Assembly (NCBI GenBank): GCA_038237895.1
Contig: JBBRYE010000002.1
Span: 1-64,000, forward strand
Direction: 5' to 3'
Length of the DNA: 64,000 nucleotides
DNA from: Pseudopedobacter sp038237895
GTDB lineage: Bacteria > Bacteroidota > Bacteroidia > Sphingobacteriales > Sphingobacteriaceae
Positions 58,389 to 64,000 of this stretch are shown one piece after another. A program made the translations under genes and the position numbers. Position 1 is the stretch's first letter; the number at the start of each line of letters is the position of its first letter. The notes below the pieces were generated by a model. It had not been told where the DNA came from and did not search any database. It was given only the letters and a program-made list of their open reading frames with translations.

Positions 58389-59573
58389 TTATATACTAGA
58401 AATTGCTTCTAAAATAACTTTGCAAGAAAACTCAATTTCTTCATTGGTGATAATTAGTGGTGGTGCAATACGCATAGCAGTATCGCAATGTAAAAACCAA
58501 TCTATAATTACCCCATTTTCTACACATATTTTACTGATTTTTTCTACCTGAGTAAAAGAATCTAATTGAATGCAAAGCATTAAACCAATTCCTCTTATTT
58601 CTTTTATTTTTGGATGAATTAATAAAGACCTGAAAAGTTTTTCTTTTTCAAAAATATCAGCTAATAAATTTTCATCAATAATTGTATTTAAGGTAGCCAA
58701 ACCAGCAGAACAACTTACCGGATGCCCACCAAAAGTAGTGATATGCCCCAAAATTGGATTATCTTTTAAAACATCCATTATTTCTTTTGAGGATATAAAT
58801 GCACCAATTGGCATTCCTCCGCCCATTCCTTTTGCTAGTAATAAAATATCAGGGATGACATCAAAATTTTCAAAAGCAAACATTTTACCAGTTCTCCCAA
58901 AACCTGTTTGTATTTCATCAAAAATTAAAAGTGTTCTGGTTTCATCACATTTTTTACGGAGTGCTTTTAAATATTTTTTGTTAGGTACTCTAACACCAGC
59001 TTCACCTTGTATGGTTTCAAAAATTACAGCGGCAGTTTGGTTGGTGATTATACCTAAATCGGCGTAAGCATTAATATTTATAAAACTAATATCTGGTAAT
59101 AACGGACGGTAGGCTTGTTTATATTCTTCATTTCCCATAACGCTTAAAGCGCCATGCGTACTTCCATGGTAGGAGTGATGAAAAGCTACGATATGAGAAC
59201 GATTTGTATATTTCTTAGCTAATTTTAAAGCACCTTCTGTGGCTTCTGCACCAGAATTTGTAAAATAAACAGATGATAAATTTTGTGGTAAAACTGATGT
59301 TAATTTTTGCGCAAATAGCACTTGTGGAGCTTGGATATACTCGCCATAAACAGTTAGATGCAAATATTTATCAACCTGATCTTTTATAGCTTTAACCACA
59401 TTTGGATGCCGATGACCTAAATTACTTACCGCAAAGCCCGACACTAAATCCAAATATTTTTTTTCTGATTTATCATAAAGATAACAAGCTTCGGCTTTTT
59501 CAATTTCTAAAAGTCGAGGAAAATCTGAAGTTTGAGCTGTATTTAAAAGGAATAGTTGTTTGTGACTTAACAT
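58389..59573 (-). CDS. Class III aminotransferase (ornithine/acetylornithine type)
   Basis: PLP enzyme of the acetylornithine/ornithine/4-aminobutyrate group. Motifs include YLDLVSGFAVSNLGHRHPNVVKAI, VYFTNSGAEATEGALKLAKK, HGALSVMGNEEYKQAYRPLLP, LLIFDEIQTGFGRTGKM and the PLP lysine in LLLAKGMGGGMPIG (residue 248 with this start). I chose the ATG at 59573; a TTG three codons upstream (59582) is also possible. No other arginine-pathway genes are nearby, so the exact substrate cannot be stated. It is convergent with the TolC-like gene. Confidence 0.9.
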   Translation of the reverse strand: MLSHKQLFLLNTAQTSDFPRLLEIEKAEACYLYDKSEKKYLDLVSGFAVSNLGHRHPNVVKAIKDQVDKYLHLTVYGEYIQAPQVLFAQKLTSVLPQNLSSVYFTNSGAEATEGALKLAKKYTNRSHIVAFHHSYHGSTHGALSVMGNEEYKQAYRPLLPDISFININAYADLGIITNQTAAVIFETIQGEAGVRVPNKKYLKALRKKCDETRTLLIFDEIQTGFGRTGKMFAFENFDVIPDILLLAKGMGGGMPIGAFISSKEIMDVLKDNPILGHITTFGGHPVSCSAGLATLNTIIDENLLADIFEKEKLFRSLLIHPKIKEIRGIGLMLCIQLDSFTQVEKISKICVENGVIIDWFLHCDTAMRIAPPLIITNEEIEFSCKVILEAISSI

Positions 59574-59657
59574 GATGAGCAAAGATAATTTATTTAAGAA
59601 AAGGGATTGTAGCGTTTTTGTTTTTGTTGAATAAGAAATAAAAGCGTAATTTTAAAT

Positions 59658-59885
59658 ATGGCAGCAAAACTAGTGGATGAAGATAATGTCCCTTTTGAAT
59701 TAATCTTAAAAGCAGTTTCAGAAAATTCTGAAAAAGTTTTGCGAATTGTTGATGCCATGAATTTGGGAAGGTCTGTAGTTAAAGATGATGGCGTTTATAG
59801 AATTTTTGCAGATGGAACTGAAGAAAAAATAGCTTCTGGAGAATTTAAACGAAACAAAGCCGATAAATTAGTTTATAATTTATAA
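59658..59885 (+). CDS. Small protein upstream of a zeta-toxin-like gene (candidate antitoxin)
   Basis: A 75-residue protein without an obvious DNA-binding motif; the middle reads LGRSVVKDDGVYRIFADGTEEKIASGEFKRNK, a likely beta-rich region, with an acidic N-terminal helix. Its stop codon overlaps the next gene's start (TAATG at 59883-59887), the coupling expected of a toxin-antitoxin pair. Whether it neutralises the partner is inferred. It does not resemble the epsilon antitoxin of the classical Gram-positive system. Confidence 0.55.
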   Translation: MAAKLVDEDNVPFELILKAVSENSEKVLRIVDAMNLGRSVVKDDGVYRIFADGTEEKIASGEFKRNKADKLVYNL

Positions 59886-60625
59886 TGGCACAGCCAAAAC
59901 TTAGGATTTTCGCAGGTCCAAATGGTTCGGGAAAATCAACTTTGTTTGATGCTATAAAAGATGTTTATTTCTCCACACAAATTTTTATCAATGCAGATTT
60001 AATAGAATCTCAATTCCAGAAAAATAATTTCATAGATTTAAGTGATTTTGGATTAGAAATATCTAATGATACTTTTATTTCTTTTGTTGTAAATCAAGGA
60101 ATTTATAAAAAAGAAAAATTTGATTTTTCTACATGGAATTTAGAAATAATTAATAATGTTATTGTTAGTTCTAACTCTCTAAGAAAGGATATTTATAATT
60201 CTTACCATTTCGCCATTATTTCTGACTTTTTAAGGATAAATTTAATCAAAGAAAAAGTTTCATTTTCTTTTGAAACAGTATTTTCTCATCCTTCCAAACT
60301 AGATTTAATAAGCACCGCTAAAAATAACGGATATAAAGTTTATCTGTATTTTATCGGAACTGAAACCCCTCTGATAAATGAAGAAAGAATTTTAGACAGA
60401 ATTAAAAAGGGAGGTCACCAAGTTTCAAAAGAGAAGATTTCCGAAAGATATTATAGAACTATGGAACTTCTTTTTAAGATGTTAAAATCAGTAGATGAGG
60501 TTTATTTATGGGATAACTCATTGAAAAAACATGAATTTATTGGTTCTTTAATAAAGAATAATTTAAGTTTTGATACCAATCTATTTCCAAATTGGATAGA
60601 TAAATATCTCATAGAAAAATTATAA
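59885..60625 (+). CDS. Zeta-toxin/P-loop kinase-like protein
   Basis: The P-loop GPNGSGKST (residues 11-19) with FINADLIE (around 38) is typical of zeta toxins, which phosphorylate UDP-N-acetylglucosamine, and of related AAA/uridine-kinase-like proteins. VSFSFETVFSHPSKLDLISTAKNNGYKVYLYFIGTETPLINEERILDRIKKGGHQVSKEKISERYYR (around 125-190) holds the substrate-side motifs: the SFETV strand and KGGHQV-loop with Arg residues. Length 246 is at the long end of bacterial zeta proteins. Coupled one-base overlap with the small upstream gene. Toxicity is inferred only. Confidence 0.8.
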   Translation: MAQPKLRIFAGPNGSGKSTLFDAIKDVYFSTQIFINADLIESQFQKNNFIDLSDFGLEISNDTFISFVVNQGIYKKEKFDFSTWNLEIINNVIVSSNSLRKDIYNSYHFAIISDFLRINLIKEKVSFSFETVFSHPSKLDLISTAKNNGYKVYLYFIGTETPLINEERILDRIKKGGHQVSKEKISERYYRTMELLFKMLKSVDEVYLWDNSLKKHEFIGSLIKNNLSFDTNLFPNWIDKYLIEKL

Positions 60626-60683
60626 ATTCTTCTTTATATTCATCTGACGATTAATCTTTATTTTTCAATAAATTTGTATCCTC

Positions 60684-62876
60684 TTGAAAGATATACTTTT
60701 AATAACTCCGCCTTTTACACAATTAAATACGCCTTACCCAGCAACGGCTTATTTAAAAGGCTTTTTGAATACCAAAAATATCACTTCTTTTCAGATGGAT
60801 TTGGGAATGGAAGTAATATTAGAAATCTTCTCTAAAAAGGGTTTAAAAGAAATATTTGATTTTGCCTCCAATAAAAATCAAATCAAAACTGAAAATGCCA
60901 AGCGTATCTATGCTTTAAAAGAAGATTATCTTCAAAACATAGATCAAGTTATTTTATTCTTACAAGGAAAAAACCAAACGTTTGCAAGGCAAATTTGCAT
61001 AGATGATTTTTTACCTCAAGCTTCCCGTTTCCAATCTTTAGATGATTTAGAATGGGCCTTTGGTAATATGGGTGTTCAAGATAAAGCCAAATATTTAGCT
61101 ACATTATTTTTAGAAGACATCTCTGATTTTATAATTGAGTGTGTTGATGAAAATTTTGGTTTTAGCCGATATGCGGAACGTTTGGGCAGAAGTGCCAATG
61201 CTTTTGATGAGTTATATAATGCACTTTCTGAAGATTTAAGCTATATCGATAAAATCACTTTAGAACTTTTGGAAAAAACAATACAAAAAGTAAATCCACA
61301 ACTCGTTTGTTTTTCCGTCCCATTTCCAGGTAATTTATATAGCTCTTTTAGGTGTGCACAACGCATAAAAAATAAATTTCCAACCCTAAAAATTGCAATG
61401 GGCGGCGGTTTTCCCAATACCGAATTGCGAAGTTTAAAGGATGAAAGGGTTTTTGGCTTTTTTGATTATATCACATTAGATGATGGAGAATTACCTATAG
61501 AACTATTATATACTAACCTTTCAATATCAAATGAAAAACTTAAATTATACAAAAGAACTTTTTTACTAAACGAGGGAAAGGTTTTTTACAATAATTTATC
61601 ATTAAGAAAAGACTATCTGCAAAAAGATTTAGGAACTCCAGATTACTCTGATTTACAACTAGCCAATTACATTTCAGTTATTGAAATCGCAAATCCAATG
61701 CATAGTTTATGGAGCGACGGAAGGTGGAATAAACTCACTATGGCGCATGGTTGTTATTGGGGGAAATGTACTTTTTGCGATGTTTCTTTAGATTACATAA
61801 AACTTTACGAGCCTATTGCTGCGAGTTTGTTGGTGGATAGGATGGAGGAATTAATTGCTCAAACCCACGAAAATGGATTTCATTTTGTAGATGAAGCTGC
61901 GCCACCAGCATTAATGAAAGCTTTGGCTATAGAAATCATTAAAAGAAAATTAAAAGTTACATGGTGGACAAACATTAGGTTTGAGAAAAGTTTTACAAAA
62001 CATACTTGTGTTTTACTAAAAAATTCTGGCTGTATAGCAGTTTCGGGAGGCCTGGAAGTTGCATCTGATAGGTTATTAGCCTTAATACAAAAAGGAGTTA
62101 CCGTAGAGCAAGTTGCTAAGGTTACCAATCATTTTACTGAAACTGGGATTATGGTACATGCTTATCTAATGTATGGCTATCCAACGCAAACCATTCAGGA
62201 AACAGTAGATAGCCTAGAAATGGTACGGCAAATGTTTGAGTTAGGAATATTACAATCTGGTTTTTGGCATCAATTTGCATTAACGGCTCACAGTCCGGTT
62301 GGGTTAAATCCTGCAGAATATGGAATTATCCCAGAACAAAAACCAATTTCTTTTGCCCATAACGATATTCAGTTTAAAGACAAAACTGGTATAAATCATG
62401 ATAAATTTAGCTTCGGTTTAAAAAAATCTTTATTTAATTATATGCATGGGATATGTTTTGATTTCCCTTTACAAGAATGGTTTGATTTTAAAATCCCTAA
62501 AACTAATGTTAAACCAGATTTTATTAAAAAAGCCTTAGAAGCAGATGTTTCTTTTACAGAAAAAGGGACTTCAAAAGTGATTTGGCTGGGTAACCCACCA
62601 ACATCAAATAGTTTTACAAAATCAAAAAAGGGAAATTCTTGGGAAATGATGCAATTGGTTTTTCAGGATAGAAGAAGTAGTTTTGAAATTTCTTTAGATA
62701 AAAATAATGGAGAATGGTTATTAAATACCCTTGATAAAATCAAAATCCATCAAAAAGATATTCTTTTATATCATCAGCTTAAAGCTGATTATGAGACAAC
62801 AAATGAGAATTTTGAGCTTTTTTGGTACTCTAAACCCATGAAAACTTTGAAAGAAAATGGATTGTTGGTGTTGTAA
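60684..62876 (+). CDS. Radical SAM protein, cobalamin-type architecture
   Basis: A 730-residue protein. Residues about 1-330 form an N-terminal region with a B12-binding-like fold (LLITPPFTQLNTPYP at the start and VCFSVPFPGN, AMGGGFPNTE further on), but the DxHxxG motif that binds the lower axial ligand is not seen. The iron-sulfur cysteines are Cys357, Cys362 and Cys365 (GCYWGKCTFC, CX4CX2C rather than CX3CX2C). Later motifs FHFVDEAAPP, GGLEVASDRLL and YLMYGYPTQT match radical SAM beta-strands 2, 4 and 5. The start codon is TTG; no closer ATG preserves the N-terminus. Substrate unknown. Confidence 0.85.
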   Translation: MKDILLITPPFTQLNTPYPATAYLKGFLNTKNITSFQMDLGMEVILEIFSKKGLKEIFDFASNKNQIKTENAKRIYALKEDYLQNIDQVILFLQGKNQTFARQICIDDFLPQASRFQSLDDLEWAFGNMGVQDKAKYLATLFLEDISDFIIECVDENFGFSRYAERLGRSANAFDELYNALSEDLSYIDKITLELLEKTIQKVNPQLVCFSVPFPGNLYSSFRCAQRIKNKFPTLKIAMGGGFPNTELRSLKDERVFGFFDYITLDDGELPIELLYTNLSISNEKLKLYKRTFLLNEGKVFYNNLSLRKDYLQKDLGTPDYSDLQLANYISVIEIANPMHSLWSDGRWNKLTMAHGCYWGKCTFCDVSLDYIKLYEPIAASLLVDRMEELIAQTHENGFHFVDEAAPPALMKALAIEIIKRKLKVTWWTNIRFEKSFTKHTCVLLKNSGCIAVSGGLEVASDRLLALIQKGVTVEQVAKVTNHFTETGIMVHAYLMYGYPTQTIQETVDSLEMVRQMFELGILQSGFWHQFALTAHSPVGLNPAEYGIIPEQKPISFAHNDIQFKDKTGINHDKFSFGLKKSLFNYMHGICFDFPLQEWFDFKIPKTNVKPDFIKKALEADVSFTEKGTSKVIWLGNPPTSNSFTKSKKGNSWEMMQLVFQDRRSSFEISLDKNNGEWLLNTLDKIKIHQKDILLYHQLKADYETTNENFELFWYSKPMKTLKENGLLVL

Positions 62877-62887
62877 TTAAATTTATT

Positions 62888-64000
62888 TTAAGCAATCCCC
62901 ATTCTATTCGAATCAAATTTTAAAAGCGTAAAAAGTAAAATCGTGAAACTTAAAAGTGAAGATCCGCCGTAACTTAAAAACGGAAGAGGAATGCCAATAA
63001 CAGGCATTATCCCAATTGTCATGGCTATATTAACAAAAAAGTGGCAAAAAATAATACACGCAACGGCATATCCATAAACTCTTCCTAAAGATGATCTTTG
63101 CCTTTCGGCAAGATGAATAATTCTCAGTAATAAAAAAACATAAAGACCAATTACCACAAAACTTCCCGCAAATCCCCATTCTTCACCTACGGTACAAAAA
63201 ATAAAATCAGTGCTTTGCTCAGGTACAAAATTGAATTTTGTTTGTGTTCCCTGTAAATATCCTTTTCCTAATAAACCGCCAGAACCAATTGCAATTTTTG
63301 ATTGATTTACATTATAACCAACGCCCCTAAGGTCATTTACTTTGCCTAAAATTAAATCTATCCTTACTTTTTGATGAGGTTTTAAAATGCTGGTATAAAC
63401 AAAATCTACACTAAATATAAAAAGTAATGAAAGTATAAAACCTGAGACAAAAACTGTAATGAGATTTCTGTTTTTTCTAAATAGATAAATTAAAATAGCA
63501 GCTACTGTAAACAGACCAATAATTATATATAGCTTAGGGTATAGCAGCGTAAGCACAAATAACAAAACCATAACAGCACCTCCTATTAAAAAGTAAGGAG
63601 ATAATCCTTCGCGATAAAGCACAAAAATTAAAGAGATAAACACCAAGGCTGATCCAGCGTCGGGCTGTAAAATAATAAGAAAAACGGGAAGACCTAAAAT
63701 TCCTAATGTTGGCAACAGTGTTTTTATGTCAGATAATTTAGTGTTCATTACACCTAAATGCCTGGCCAAAAGTAAACTTGTTGCCCATTTTGCAAATTCT
63801 GAAGGTTGCAATCTGAAATTGCCAATAGGAATCCAAGCTTGATTTCCGCCCACATTTCTTCCTACAACTAATACCGCTATCAGCAATAAAATGGTAACTC
63901 CATAAAATACTGGGGCTAATGTCAAGAAGAATTTTGCATCTAACAACAAAATAATAATGGCAACAATCATTGTTACTATAATGTAAATTAGTTGTTTACC
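62888..64000 (-). CDS. rodA: Rod shape-determining protein RodA (5' end outside the window)
   Basis: SEDS-family peptidoglycan glycosyltransferase of the elongasome. The stop lies at 62888 and the frame is open to the window edge (63970 is an internal ATG; upstream codons GKQLIYIIVT continue in frame), so the N-terminus is missing. Roughly ten membrane segments are visible. SEDS motifs include WIPIGNFRLQPSEFAKWA, PDAGSALVF, VPEQSTDFIFCTVGEEWGFAGS and FLSYGGSSLL near the C-terminus. About 370 of about 420 residues are present. Confidence 0.95.
   Translation of the reverse strand, partial: GKQLIYIIVTMIVAIIILLLDAKFFLTLAPVFYGVTILLLIAVLVVGRNVGGNQAWIPIGNFRLQPSEFAKWATSLLLARHLGVMNTKLSDIKTLLPTLGILGLPVFLIILQPDAGSALVFISLIFVLYREGLSPYFLIGGAVMVLLFVLTLLYPKLYIIIGLFTVAAILIYLFRKNRNLITVFVSGFILSLLFIFSVDFVYTSILKPHQKVRIDLILGKVNDLRGVGYNVNQSKIAIGSGGLLGKGYLQGTQTKFNFVPEQSTDFIFCTVGEEWGFAGSFVVIGLYVFLLLRIIHLAERQRSSLGRVYGYAVACIIFCHFFVNIAMTIGIMPVIGIPLPFLSYGGSSLLSFTILLFTLLKFDSNRMGIA

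Overview
The window is low-GC DNA from a member of the Bacteroidota, most likely a Sphingobacteriaceae (Pedobacter-like) genome. The evidence is a C-terminal type IX secretion sorting domain on a giant surface protein, promoters of the TTG-N19-TAnnTTTG type, zinc-free L36 and S14, acidic or Gly/Arg-rich tails on L17 and S3, weak Shine-Dalgarno sequences, and dispersed intergenic repeats of a kind I recall from this phylum. Species assignment is inference.

Layout. 1-4.5 kb: the 3' part of a monomeric isocitrate dehydrogenase gene, a small acidic protein, and dnaX on the minus strand. 4.5-5.2 kb: a gene-free stretch with an inverted repeat, a possible small RNA and the strong ribosomal promoter. 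5.2-20 kb: a merged S10-spc-alpha ribosomal protein locus (rplC to rplQ, with secY, map, infA and rpoA). It includes two genes (rpmD, rpmJ) of under 60 codons, and several RNA hairpins at the promoters and in the wider gaps. 20.3-22.8 kb: a secreted M1 aminopeptidase. 22.9-34.9 kb: two tandemly duplicated TPR histidine kinases, a LuxR-type response regulator, a secreted protein, a lipoprotein and a 1676-residue T9SS surface protein. The last two share a palindromic promoter motif that I predict is the response regulator's site. 35-38.5 kb: a PPC-domain protein and gcvP. 38.8-43.6 kb: glycosyltransferases, a methyltransferase and a GT2/DUF2304/TPR membrane glycosyltransferase operon. 43.7-49.3 kb: a minus-strand run of a Tat-type amine oxidase, a Tat-type aminotransferase, a Hint-domain protein, a GNAT acetyltransferase and a carboxypeptidase-regulatory-like protein. 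49.5-53.8 kb: SDR enzyme, CHAD-like protein, DUF2147 protein, LysR and TetR regulators. 53.9-58.3 kb: a three-gene type I secretion system (degenerate ABC protein, HlyD, TolC) divergent from the TetR gene, with a perfect 17-bp palindrome between them. 58.4-64 kb: a class III aminotransferase, a zeta-toxin-like pair, a radical SAM protein and the truncated rodA.

No CRISPR array, rRNA, tRNA, prophage or transposase gene was seen. The strongest candidates for something undescribed are: (1) the dual-kinase/LuxR system with its palindromic motif, which also occurs as an orphan copy 5' of a terminator-ended non-coding stretch near 4.6-4.8 kb; (2) the Hint-domain protein sitting in one operon with two Tat-exported amino-acid or amine enzymes; (3) the exporter whose ATPase motifs are degenerate.
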